Below, one piece after another: positions 35,312-44,021 of a stretch of DNA of 64,000 nucleotides (its first letter is position 1; the number at the start of each line of letters is the position of its first letter). The notes under the pieces were generated by a model. The model saw only the letters and a program-made list of their open reading frames with translations, searched no databases and was not told the origin of the DNA. The stretch is from CAYXXZ01 sp964469165 (lineage in GTDB: Bacteria; Pseudomonadota; Gammaproteobacteria; Pseudomonadales; Porticoccaceae), in assembly GCA_964469165.1 (NCBI GenBank), contig CAYXXZ010000002.1, forward strand, positions 1 to 64,000, in the 5' to 3' direction. Position numbers and translations under genes: made by a program.

Positions 35312-36948
35312 TCGGAGACCCCCTGCTCGAGCGCTGCCGCAATGGCCTCGTGATGAGCAGCAAGAAACTTTTGCAGCACAGGTCGCGCCTGCGCCGCGTC
35401 GCTCGCCATCGGTGTCGCAATGAACACCCGCGTGCCGCTGCGGCGCCCAGCGACGATTTGCTGTCTGGCCTCTAGCAGCTTTACCACATAGGGGTTGGCC
35501 GTATCGCGACCGTCGATGCGATACCAGGACCACGCCAGCAGGTTCTCCCGCTCGTCAGCCAGCCAGGCTTCATCCACCTGAAGTGGCACGCCGCCCAGAT
35601 CGATGCGATGCGGTTGCCGGGAAACGACGCGCCAGCGCTTGCGATCGGGGCGCCACGGATCGGTGCCGCTGACCAGTTCGACACCGCGGCGCTGCTGCAA
35701 ATATTGACGCAGGTGCAAGCCGACCACCTCGGGCGTAGCCGCGGCGGTGCCGACATAGGTTTGGTCCAGCTGGCGATCCGCGTCCTCGAGCGCGGGCCGC
35801 CAATGCCCATCTTCCGCAGCCGCCCACTGCCAATTGCCCTGCGCCGCTGGCGCCGCCAGCTCGGCGCTCATCATCGCGGCGGCGTCGCGGTTGAGGGTGA
35901 GCGCCGCCGCGGGCCACAGTCCGGCGCACAGAATTGCCAGGCCGGCAACCGACAGGATCGAACGCGTGCGGTTTTGTGGCGGGGATGGGGCCGCGACCCG
36001 CGACTGCACCACTGGCTGCTGCCACAAGCCACCTATCCAGAACATTGCCATCATCACCAGGCCAAAAAATACCCAGCCGTAGATCAGGTGGTCACCGCCG
36101 ATACCGATACGCATCTCGCTCGCGTGGCCCACCATTACCACGGCATACGCCCTGATACTGTTGGCCAGGATCGGCACGATGATCGCCGCCAGCACAAATA
36201 CCGCCCTGCGCCACGGGCTGTAATAGGTGAGATAGGCGTAGAGCAGGCCCAGGGTGACCGACGCCACCAGGTAGCGCACCCCGCTGCATTCCTCGATCAC
36301 CGACCAGGTGCCGGTGGGCAGGGTCAGAAACATACCCTCGCGAAACACGGGAATCTCGCTCAGGCGCAGGAGAAACTCGGTGGTGTCGGCGGTGAATTCC
36401 ATCAGCGGCGCGATCGCCCATTCACCCATGGGCACCGCGAGAAACAAAAACCCGAGGGGAAACGCCGCTCGCCTGGTCAGCGCCGTGCCCAGGATTGTCC
36501 AGACGCCCGCCACGATCACAGCCACAAAAGCCAGTTGCTCGACGACCCTTACATCCACCAGATGGCCCAACAGCCAGGCGAGACCGGCGGCCAGTATCAA
36601 CACCAGGGCGCGGGGTTCGGGCCTGCTGTGCGCCAGGTCGATGGCCTTTCGCATCCGCCACAGCAGCCACAGGCTGATGGGCAGAATTAAAAAGCCGTGC
36701 GCGAACGTCTGGGAGCGCAGCCAGATCGTGACCATGGACGCCAGGGTGTCGTAAAAAAGGCAAGCGGCGAGCACACAGTAGAGGATCAGCGCCGCGGCCA
36801 CGGCTTTGCGGGCGGTGGCCGGCTGCGCGAGGTGCCGGGTGGCCGTCGCTGTGTGCAGCCGCGGCGTGGCGGCCAACCCCTGCGCCTCGCCGCTCACATC
36901 CCGTTCCAGCGGCAGCTCCGTACCCCTGGCACCCCCCGGATCATTCAT
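35308..36948 (-). CDS. xrtA: Exosortase A with C-terminal EpsI domain
   Basis: 546 residues from the ATG at 36948. The N-terminal half is a multi-pass membrane protease/transpeptidase with the catalytic set Cys221 (EECSGVRYL), Arg266 (NSIRAY) and His287 (GGDHLIYGW). After a final membrane segment (SVAGLAILCAGLWPAAALTL), residues from about 355 form the periplasmic EpsI domain (VVGLHLRQYLQQRRGVELVS, IDLGGVPLQVDEAW). XrtA recognises the C-terminal PEP-CTERM helix, cleaves it and is thought to attach the protein to a cell-surface molecule. A substrate lies at 52616. It overlaps the preceding glycosyltransferase gene by 8 bp. Confidence 0.96.
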   Translation of the reverse strand: MNDPGGARGTELPLERDVSGEAQGLAATPRLHTATATRHLAQPATARKAVAAALILYCVLAACLFYDTLASMVTIWLRSQTFAHGFLILPISLWLLWRMRKAIDLAHSRPEPRALVLILAAGLAWLLGHLVDVRVVEQLAFVAVIVAGVWTILGTALTRRAAFPLGFLFLAVPMGEWAIAPLMEFTADTTEFLLRLSEIPVFREGMFLTLPTGTWSVIEECSGVRYLVASVTLGLLYAYLTYYSPWRRAVFVLAAIIVPILANSIRAYAVVMVGHASEMRIGIGGDHLIYGWVFFGLVMMAMFWIGGLWQQPVVQSRVAAPSPPQNRTRSILSVAGLAILCAGLWPAAALTLNRDAAAMMSAELAAPAAQGNWQWAAAEDGHWRPALEDADRQLDQTYVGTAAATPEVVGLHLRQYLQQRRGVELVSGTDPWRPDRKRWRVVSRQPHRIDLGGVPLQVDEAWLADERENLLAWSWYRIDGRDTANPYVVKLLEARQQIVAGRRSGTRVFIATPMASDAAQARPVLQKFLAAHHEAIAAALEQGVSE

Positions 36949-38245
36949 GGCCGGCGCCCTCCCCGTGCTGCAACAGCCGCACCACTGTCGACAAGCTGTG
37001 ATTCCAGTCGTAGGCGCGTTGCACATGGGCACGCGCGCGCGCCCCCAGGCCCGAGTGAACACCGCCGAGAATGTCGCGCAGCCCGCGCCGGTAGTCAGCG
37101 ACCCTGTCGGCAAGCAAGACATGCTCGCCGGGCACCGCATCGATGCCTTCGAGGCCCTTGCCGCTCACCAGCACCGGAATTGCCATGGCCATGGCTTCGA
37201 GCACCTTGTTCTGCACGCCGCGGGCCACGCGCAGCGGTACCACCGCGGCAAGCGCGTACTTGAGGTAAGGCCGCACATCGGGCACCCGCCCGGTAACCAC
37301 CACGCCGGGCAAGCCGGCGAGGCGCCGCACGCTTGCGGTGGGTGCGGCGCCGACGATGTAAAACACCAGTGCTGGATGCTCGGCGCGCAACGCGGGGAAC
37401 AACGTGCGCGCAAACCCGTCAACGGCATCGACGTTGGGCCAATAGTCCATGGCGCCGGTAAAAACCAGAGCCCGACAGCCTGCCGGAAAGGGATTTTGCA
37501 TTGATTCAGCGCTGTCGGGATCGAAATAACTGAAATCGACGCCGTTGCTGAAGAAACCGGTCCTGGCGGCATTTTCCGGCGACAGGCGCTGAAACAGCGC
37601 GGCTTCGGCGCTTGAAACAAAGAGCGCGGCATCGAAGCCTGCCGCCATGGCCTTTTCATGATCGAGAAGACGGCGCGCTTCCCGCGCATACAGCCAACTG
37701 AGGGGCCAGGCTTTTCGCGCAGCGTACTGATGCCATTTGTCGGAATCCACATCGACGAAATCGATGACCTTGCGCTGAAAGCCGTTGCCACTGCGGGGCA
37801 GGAATTGCGCCATGACCGATGAATACACCAGCACATGGCGGATCTCCCGCGCGCCACAGGTGCGTGCGACCCAGTTTTGCATGTCGGGATCCGCGTAGTA
37901 AGGCAGCGACAACGGCGCTCCCGTCAACAGTCCCGTCAGGCTGCGCGCAGTCGCCTGCCAGGGTATCAGCGGTCGCAGCAATAGCTCGCGGCAATAGTTT
38001 TCGAGTTCCGGCGCCCAGCGCCAGTCGCTGGCGTCATCGACAAAACTGGCGAGGTAGATATCGAAGTGAACACTCAGATGGCGAAGCAGGTGGAATGCGC
38101 GAATCTTGTCGCCCTTGTGGGGCGGATAGGGAATGCGGTGGCACAAAAACAACAGGGGTGGCCGTTCGTTGGCTGCCGGCACCGCACGAGTCTGTGGCTT
38201 TGTGTCGCCAACCTGCTCGGTGCATTGCCGGGCCGGGGTCGCCAT
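36941..38245 (-). CDS. Glycosyltransferase, PEP-CTERM/EpsH1 system type 1
   Basis: 434 residues from the ATG at 38245 (TGATG junction with the FemAB gene). PLLFLCHRIPYPPHKGDKIR, then VHFDIYLASFVDD, IDFVDVDSDKWHQYAARKAW, FFSNGVDFSYFDPD and FTGAMDYWPNVDAV are the landmarks of the XrtA-locus sugar transferase 1 family. GT-B fold, cytoplasmic face. The neighbours on both sides are in the order usual for this locus type. Confidence 0.95.
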   Translation of the reverse strand: MATPARQCTEQVGDTKPQTRAVPAANERPPLLFLCHRIPYPPHKGDKIRAFHLLRHLSVHFDIYLASFVDDASDWRWAPELENYCRELLLRPLIPWQATARSLTGLLTGAPLSLPYYADPDMQNWVARTCGAREIRHVLVYSSVMAQFLPRSGNGFQRKVIDFVDVDSDKWHQYAARKAWPLSWLYAREARRLLDHEKAMAAGFDAALFVSSAEAALFQRLSPENAARTGFFSNGVDFSYFDPDSAESMQNPFPAGCRALVFTGAMDYWPNVDAVDGFARTLFPALRAEHPALVFYIVGAAPTASVRRLAGLPGVVVTGRVPDVRPYLKYALAAVVPLRVARGVQNKVLEAMAMAIPVLVSGKGLEGIDAVPGEHVLLADRVADYRRGLRDILGGVHSGLGARARAHVQRAYDWNHSLSTVVRLLQHGEGAGHE

Positions 38246-39291
38246 CAGCCGAGACTCCGCGCAAGCGCCGGGCCGATCAGGTTGGCCACCGGCAGAGGCA
38301 GGCGCCGCCAGGCATCCACCAGCAAGCGGTAGCGGGGATTGGCGGGATTGACATCCGGCATATGGCTGGCCGTCACCAGATAATATTCGTACGCCAAGGG
38401 CTGCGCCTCGAAACCCCAATTGCGCTTGAAATGATAGGGCCCCGAATCGCGCTTGCTGCGGCCGAAATCAAAGCTGGTCAGCCCCTCATCGGCGCTGCGC
38501 CGCATCAGTTCCCAATACATGAAGTCGTTGCAGCCCTTGATGGTGCGCGCCCGGGCGACGCTGCCGCCGTAATACGGCAAGACTTCGCCGCGAAAATAAA
38601 AACTCATGACCCCGGCAACATCCTCGCCCCTGTCGACGATCATCAGCACGCGGCAGGCCGCGCCAAACTCCTGTCGCAACACGTCGAGATAGCGGCGGCT
38701 GAATACCGGCGTGCCGAGGTTGCGCACACTCTCGGCGTATACCCGATACAGCCGCGCGCTGCCCGGATCTTCCTCGCTGACCAGACTGGCCGCAATGCCC
38801 TTGCGCACCATCGCGCGCTGCTTGTTGGGAATGGCCTTGAGATTGACGGCGTTATCCGCGTCGATAGGTTTGCGAAAAGTGTAATAGAGATTTTTTACCG
38901 GCCAGCCACTGCGCGAAGGCTCGACATTGCGCAACTCCAGCGCGTCCACGTTCAACTGTTCCGCCAGGTCGCAAGCGGCCTCGCGCAGCGCCACCCTTGC
39001 GGCATCGGTGTTTGCCGCGATCCCGCCATAAACACAGAACGGCAGGCTGGCCAGGGTGTTGCCGAACAGGCGGCTTCGCACCTGAGCGAGGGGCACAACA
39101 CCGACGATACGGGGCGTGGCGCCGTCGGCCATTTGCTCGGCGAGAAGAAAATAGGTTGTGTGACCGAAGGCATCCTGCAACACGCGCCGCCAGCCCCAGC
39201 GATGAAAAAAGGTGGCTTGCGGACAGCTCTCGACAAATGCGTCCCATGCTTTTTGATCTGCCGGATTGCAAAGGCGCACGGAAACACTCAT
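38245..39291 (-). CDS. FemAB-like protein, PEP-CTERM system associated
   Basis: 348 residues. A GNAT-fold pair: WDAFVESCPQATFFHRWGWR near the start, SLPFCVYGGIAANTD, KQRAMVRKGIAASLVSEE, then the second half with YYGGSVARARTIKGCNDFMY and FDFGRSKRDSGPYHFKRNWG. These match the FemAB relative that is standard in XrtA loci. Family members add amino acids to a lipid- or sugar-bound acceptor using aminoacyl-tRNA; here the acceptor is presumably the polymer. It overlaps the deacetylase by 4 bp. Confidence 0.94.
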   Translation of the reverse strand: MSVSVRLCNPADQKAWDAFVESCPQATFFHRWGWRRVLQDAFGHTTYFLLAEQMADGATPRIVGVVPLAQVRSRLFGNTLASLPFCVYGGIAANTDAARVALREAACDLAEQLNVDALELRNVEPSRSGWPVKNLYYTFRKPIDADNAVNLKAIPNKQRAMVRKGIAASLVSEEDPGSARLYRVYAESVRNLGTPVFSRRYLDVLRQEFGAACRVLMIVDRGEDVAGVMSFYFRGEVLPYYGGSVARARTIKGCNDFMYWELMRRSADEGLTSFDFGRSKRDSGPYHFKRNWGFEAQPLAYEYYLVTASHMPDVNPANPRYRLLVDAWRRLPLPVANLIGPALARSLG

Positions 39292-40181
39292 GACGCCCTC
39301 CGCGAAGCGGCGGCGGAATCCGTATCACCAGGGCCGATGACCGGGGCGAAAACCCGGTCCATGCGGTCCCAGCGAAAATCCCGCAGCAGGCAGTGCAGCC
39401 GTGCTTCCATCTGCTCCAGATTCAGATAATGACGAAACCGGGTTTTCAACGACAACCCCGGCGGACGCGGCTGGCGCGGATCGATTTCCCAGGGGTGGAA
39501 ATAGAAAACGCCACTCTGCCCTTCTGCATCATTGACGCGACGCAGCGCCCAGCGGGAAAACGCGTAGGGAAACAGGCGGAACCAGCCGCCTCCGCCGCAG
39601 GGAATATTGCGACCGCCAACATTGACCGTGGTCACCGGTATTTCCGCGAGACGCCCCGCCGCGGCGCGGAATGCGAAGCGCGGCGCGCCGGGCATACCGT
39701 ACAGGTCGTGACGGATCGGCACGATGCTCGAACTGTAGCGATAGCCCGCATCCGCCAGCACCTCATGGGCCCAGGGCGTGGCCGTGCCTATCGAATAGCT
39801 GGCGGCACGGTAGCCGAGCACCGGCAGCGCGGCGATATCCTCCAGCAGTGCCCTTGTGCGCGTGACATCACTGCGAAAAGCCGCCGCCTGCTGCGTATCG
39901 ACGCGGATGTGCTCCCAGCCGTGACTTGCCAGCTCGTGCCCTTCGGCGGCGATGCGACGCACCATGCCGGGCAGCCGCTGCGCCACCCAGCCCAGCGTGA
40001 AAAACGTCGCCTTGACGCCATGGCTGTCGAACAGCGCGAGAATGCGCTCCACATTGGCCTCGACGCGCAGCGGCGTCACCTCCCAGGTGTCGCGTGCTAC
40101 ATGGGGTGCGAACGCGGACACCTGAAAATAATCCTCCACGTCGACACTGATGGCGTTGACGATCGGCGGCGAAGACTTCAC
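39288..40181 (-). CDS. XrtA-system polysaccharide deacetylase
   Basis: 297 residues if it starts at GTG 40181 (GTGA overlap with wecB); an in-frame start at 40205 adds 8 residues. NAISVDVEDYFQVSAFAPHV holds the metal aspartates, ELASHGWEHIRVDTQQ the histidine pair, GYRAASYSIG and FYFHPWEIDPRQPRP the substrate site. This is the family always found beside WecB in exosortase A loci. It deacetylates a GlcNAc-type residue. No signal peptide is visible, so it may act before export. Confidence 0.95.
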   Translation of the reverse strand: MKSSPPIVNAISVDVEDYFQVSAFAPHVARDTWEVTPLRVEANVERILALFDSHGVKATFFTLGWVAQRLPGMVRRIAAEGHELASHGWEHIRVDTQQAAAFRSDVTRTRALLEDIAALPVLGYRAASYSIGTATPWAHEVLADAGYRYSSSIVPIRHDLYGMPGAPRFAFRAAAGRLAEIPVTTVNVGGRNIPCGGGGWFRLFPYAFSRWALRRVNDAEGQSGVFYFHPWEIDPRQPRPPGLSLKTRFRHYLNLEQMEARLHCLLRDFRWDRMDRVFAPVIGPGDTDSAAASRRAS

Positions 40182-41386
40182 AAGACTGCCCTCCTCTGTC
40201 GACACCAGGTGGCGATGATCGACACGATGCGCTCAGCCGCGCGCCCGTCCCACAGGTCAGGCTGGCGACCGGCCTTGCTGTCACCGGCGATGATGGCGGC
40301 ATGGGCGCGCTGAATGGCAACCGGGTCGCTGCCCACCACGATGTTGGTGCCCTCCTCGACAGTGATGGGGCGCTCGGTGGTATCGCGCAGGGTCACGCAG
40401 GGTATGCCAAGCGCGGTGGTCTCTTCCTGAATACCGCCGGAATCCGTCAGCACCAGGCGCGCACCGCTCATCAGGCCGAGCATTTCCCGATAGCCCTGGG
40501 GCGGGAGCAGGAAAATATTCGCCGCTGCCAGCAGGCTGTCGAGGCGCGCTTGCGCGATGCACGCTCGCGTGCGGGGATGGATGGGAAAAACCAGCGGCGT
40601 CACCTTGCCGATGTCCGCCAGCGCCTGCAGCAGACCACGAAGCACCGCGGGATCATCGACGTTCGCCGGGCGGTGCAAGGTGACGAGGCCGTAACTGCCC
40701 TCATGGCACGCAGGTGCGCCGGCGCCTGCCAGCGTCCGCCGCGCCGGTACGGCACTGGCGAGGTTGTAGCGCAGGGTGTCGATCATGACGTTGCCGACGA
40801 AGAAGATTTTTTCCTCGCCTATGCCCTCGCGCCGCAGGTTGTCGGCGGCACAGCGCTCCGACGTAAAAAGCAGATCGGAGAGCTGATCGGTGAGGATGCG
40901 ATTGATTTCTTCCGGCATGGTGCGGTCGCCGCTGCGCAAGCCCGCCTCCACGTGAATCACCGGAATATTTTTCTTGGCTGCCACCAGCGCACATGCCAGG
41001 GTCGAGTTGACATCGCCCACCACAAGCACCGCGGCGGGGCACAGTTGATCCACCACCGGCTCGAAGCGCTGCATGATCGATGCGGTTTGCGTGGCGTGAC
41101 TGCCCGATCCCACTTCGAGGTCCACGTCCGGTTCCGGAATGTGCAGCTGCTCGAAAAATGTGTGTTTCATGGCGGCGTCGTAATGCTGCCCGGTATGAAC
41201 CAGGCTCGCCGTCAGGCCACTGCCGGAGGCTCTGATGGCGCGCAGCAGGGGCGCTATCTTCATGAAATTAGGCCGTGCGCCCACCACGCACAGAATGTGC
41301 GGGAGGGAATCTTTCTCGTGCCGCGATGGCGAATATTCGAATGTCGCCTGCGCCATGCCGATGTCGGCCATTGTTGTCGGAGCCAT
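40178..41386 (-). CDS. wecB: UDP-N-acetylglucosamine 2-epimerase (non-hydrolysing)
   Basis: 402 residues, start ATG overlapping the previous stop as TAATG; an in-frame ATG 30 bp downstream is possible. CVVGARPNFMKIAPLLRA, VHTGQHYDAAMKHTFF, VEAGLRSGDRTMPEEINR, TLHRPANVDD and LTDSGGIQEETTALGIP are the active-site motifs. It converts UDP-GlcNAc to UDP-ManNAc in the cytoplasm. The usual XrtA-associated ATPase gene between it and the outer-membrane protein gene is absent here. Confidence 0.95.
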   Translation of the reverse strand: MAPTTMADIGMAQATFEYSPSRHEKDSLPHILCVVGARPNFMKIAPLLRAIRASGSGLTASLVHTGQHYDAAMKHTFFEQLHIPEPDVDLEVGSGSHATQTASIMQRFEPVVDQLCPAAVLVVGDVNSTLACALVAAKKNIPVIHVEAGLRSGDRTMPEEINRILTDQLSDLLFTSERCAADNLRREGIGEEKIFFVGNVMIDTLRYNLASAVPARRTLAGAGAPACHEGSYGLVTLHRPANVDDPAVLRGLLQALADIGKVTPLVFPIHPRTRACIAQARLDSLLAAANIFLLPPQGYREMLGLMSGARLVLTDSGGIQEETTALGIPCVTLRDTTERPITVEEGTNIVVGSDPVAIQRAHAAIIAGDSKAGRQPDLWDGRAAERIVSIIATWCRQRRAVL

Positions 41387-42888
41387 TAGAATTGGTGCCT
41401 TATTGAAAGTGTCACCCTGTTTTCGCTGTAGCGGTTGAGAACGAAATCGGACTCCTGCCGCGTGTGTTGGTAGCCCAGCGTCACGGTGGTGTCGTTACCC
41501 AGCTGGCGTGTGAAACCCACCCCCGCCCGCCAGGTTTGCGAGCGCTGGCCAAAGGGCCCGACGTTGCCACCCTGGCCTTCCCGCTCACTCCAGCTCAGCC
41601 GCGCATTCCCGGTCAGGGTCGCCGACAGCGAACGGGAAAAGGTCAGGCTCATATCGGAAAATTCGGCTTCGCCGCCATCTTCCGTGCGCTCCTGCTCGGA
41701 GTTGGCGGCGGCAAAGGTGATGGTGGTGCGCCGCCCGGTAAAGCGATAGCGCACCGCGAGGCGCTCGTTGATGACGGGCGTATTGCCGAGGAAAGTGGGT
41801 TGACCGTCCACCACCAGCGGATCGCCAGGCAGTTGGCCAAAGTTCGGATCGCCGCCGATGCCAGGCACCAACGGATCGTCGAAATTGCCGGCGGTGCGCA
41901 GGTTGCGCGGGAATGTCAGCGTGCGCTCATAACTGACGACCAGCTCGCGGCGCTTGTGGTGATAGCGCACGAGTGCGCGCGGTGTGGTGCCAAAAAACCG
42001 TTCGCCGGTGCCAATGGAGACCTCGATTCTGTCATTGGGCGTCCAGCGCACGCCCGCATCCCAATAACCGCCATCGACATCATCGCGGGCACTGGTAAAT
42101 TCATTCCACTCCTCGCCCACCAGGCCATTGATCTGCCAGGCCGGATTGAATTGCAAGGCGGCGCGAATTTCCGCGGACGACAATGTGTTGTCAAAGGCGG
42201 GGCCCTGGTCGCTCGCTTCATACTGCACATTGCTGTAGCGGCCCGCCACGCCGGTGGTGAAGCGGTTGCCGCTGCGTTCGGTGCCGAGGTCGAACTCGAC
42301 GCGGTCCTCACTGCTGTCGCCGAGCACGTTCACTTCGTTGTACTGTTCGCTGTAGCGATAGCGCAGGCGCAGGTCGGCAGCGTCGAAGACGGGGCGTTCG
42401 AGCAGCGCGCCCACACCGTAGTGATAGGTGATATTGGTGTTGTCGCGAGCGTTGAGATTATCGCGCCCGCCGGCGGCGAAAGGGTCGATGGGATTGCGTC
42501 CCACGAAGGCATCGGACTCGAGCGTCAACCAGTTGTCGATCACTTCCAGGTCGCCGCGATAACGCAGGCGCGGCACCACGGCCTGGCGATTGCCGCGCCC
42601 TGCCGGTCCTCTGCCACAATCGAGATTGCTGTCGGCCAGGCTGTTGTACTCGACGGCGCCTGCCAGATACAAACTGGCGCGCGCGCCCTCGCCGCGCAGA
42701 TAAACGTCCGGCGTGATGGTGGCCGCGCCGCGCACATCCTTGTCGCTGTCCCTGAGGCAGACATTATCGGAAATATAGGCAGACATGCTGACACCGGCTT
42801 CCCTCTGCCACTCGGCGCCGCAAACTGCGCCGGGCAGCAGCGCCGCACCAATCAGCTCGCAGGTCAACAAGATGGCCGGGCATTTCAT
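41386..42888 (-). CDS. Outer-membrane beta-barrel protein of the PEP-CTERM locus
   Basis: 500 residues with a signal peptide (ILLTCELIGAALLPGAVCGA) and many alternating amphipathic strands ending SENRVTLSIRHQF, a C-terminal aromatic residue as expected for a barrel. Segments such as SMSAYISDNVCL, DNTNITYHYGVGALLERPVF and LSVGTGERF-like EVSIGTGERFFGTTPR fit the TIGR03016-type proteins that follow the tyrosine kinase in XrtA loci. It probably helps move the polymer across the outer membrane. Confidence 0.88.
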   Translation of the reverse strand: MKCPAILLTCELIGAALLPGAVCGAEWQREAGVSMSAYISDNVCLRDSDKDVRGAATITPDVYLRGEGARASLYLAGAVEYNSLADSNLDCGRGPAGRGNRQAVVPRLRYRGDLEVIDNWLTLESDAFVGRNPIDPFAAGGRDNLNARDNTNITYHYGVGALLERPVFDAADLRLRYRYSEQYNEVNVLGDSSEDRVEFDLGTERSGNRFTTGVAGRYSNVQYEASDQGPAFDNTLSSAEIRAALQFNPAWQINGLVGEEWNEFTSARDDVDGGYWDAGVRWTPNDRIEVSIGTGERFFGTTPRALVRYHHKRRELVVSYERTLTFPRNLRTAGNFDDPLVPGIGGDPNFGQLPGDPLVVDGQPTFLGNTPVINERLAVRYRFTGRRTTITFAAANSEQERTEDGGEAEFSDMSLTFSRSLSATLTGNARLSWSEREGQGGNVGPFGQRSQTWRAGVGFTRQLGNDTTVTLGYQHTRQESDFVLNRYSENRVTLSIRHQF

Positions 42889-43922
42889 CAGCGCGCTGCC
42901 TCCTCTCGAGGCGAGACCGCCATGTCTCTGCGACCATAGCCGTAGCCATAACCATAGCCGTACCCATAACCATAGCCGTGGCCAATGCCAAAAAAACTGA
43001 AACGCCGGCGCGGGGATTTGTTGAGCAACACCGCGACCATCTTGTCGGCGCCCAGCTGTTCCATGGCCTCTCGCACCGCGTGCTGCGGTGTGACATTGGC
43101 CGCCGCCACGAAAACGATCTGCCCCATGAAGCTGGCGAGCACCGCCGACTCCGTGGTCAGAAGCAGCGGCGGCGAGTCGAAGATGATCACTCTGTCGCTG
43201 TAGCGCGCGGAGAGCTCCAGCATCAGCTGGTACATGTTTTCACTGGCGAGCAATTCGGTGGCGCGCTCATGGGGCACCCCTGCCGGCAGCACACTCAGCT
43301 TGTCGATATTGGTGCGCAGAATGACGTTCTGCGGCTCGATGTTTTCGTCCATCAGGATATCGATCAGACCGGGGGTGCTTTGAGGAACACCAAGTACCTC
43401 ACCGGCCGTGGCCTTGAGCACGTCCGCATCGACAAACAGCACGGTTTTATCCTGCTCCATGGCGATACTCATGGCCAGGTTCAGCGATGAAAATGTCTTG
43501 CCATCCCCTTCCAGAGCACTGGTCACCATGATGAGGTTGGCATTGCGCATATTGAGGCCGGCCTGGCCGGCAATGTTTTTCAGCAGCGGTCGCTTGATGC
43601 CGCGAAATTCCTCGGCAATGACGCTGCGCGGTGTGGCGGGTGTCAGGTAGCCGGCATCCTTGAGAGCATCCAATGGCAGCTCGAGACGCCGCCCTGCGCC
43701 TCTCCCGTTGACATGGCGAGAGCCGTCGCCTTCGTGGCCAGGAGCCGGGATGGCGTGAGTTGCCTGTGCAACCTGGGCGCCACTTCCTTCATGGGTGTTG
43801 CCATTTTTTCCCTTGGCTTTTCCAACACTGCTGTCCGAGCTGTCGGCTACTTCCCCGTCACTGGTGGCGTCGGGTGTGCGCAGCTGCTTGAGACTGCCAA
43901 GGGCTTTCTCGATGGTACTCAT
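42888..43922 (-). CDS. Exopolysaccharide tyrosine autokinase (BY-kinase), PEP-CTERM type
   Basis: 344 residues. A low-complexity N-terminal third precedes VIAEEFRGIKRPLLKN, Walker A VTSALEGDGKTFSSLNLAMS, Walker A' VLFVDADVLKATAGEVLG and Walker B VIIFDSPPLLLTTESAVLA. The C-terminus has a Gly-Tyr repeat (about eight GY units, DNA 42931-42981) that forms the autophosphorylated tyrosine cluster. It works with the chain-length protein upstream; two low-molecular-weight phosphatases (8585 C-terminus and 49050) could reverse it. A 1-bp TGATG junction links it to the barrel protein gene. Confidence 0.95.
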   Translation of the reverse strand: MSTIEKALGSLKQLRTPDATSDGEVADSSDSSVGKAKGKNGNTHEGSGAQVAQATHAIPAPGHEGDGSRHVNGRGAGRRLELPLDALKDAGYLTPATPRSVIAEEFRGIKRPLLKNIAGQAGLNMRNANLIMVTSALEGDGKTFSSLNLAMSIAMEQDKTVLFVDADVLKATAGEVLGVPQSTPGLIDILMDENIEPQNVILRTNIDKLSVLPAGVPHERATELLASENMYQLMLELSARYSDRVIIFDSPPLLLTTESAVLASFMGQIVFVAAANVTPQHAVREAMEQLGADKMVAVLLNKSPRRRFSFFGIGHGYGYGYGYGYGYGYGRRDMAVSPREEAAR

Positions 43923-44021
43923 TGCGGACTCCTTGGCATTTGCGTTATCCGAAGGGCGAATCGTTCAGTTGTTGTCTGTTGTCCTGCTGTCCCCGGTGCC
44001 GGCGCCGTGATATTGCCCGCG

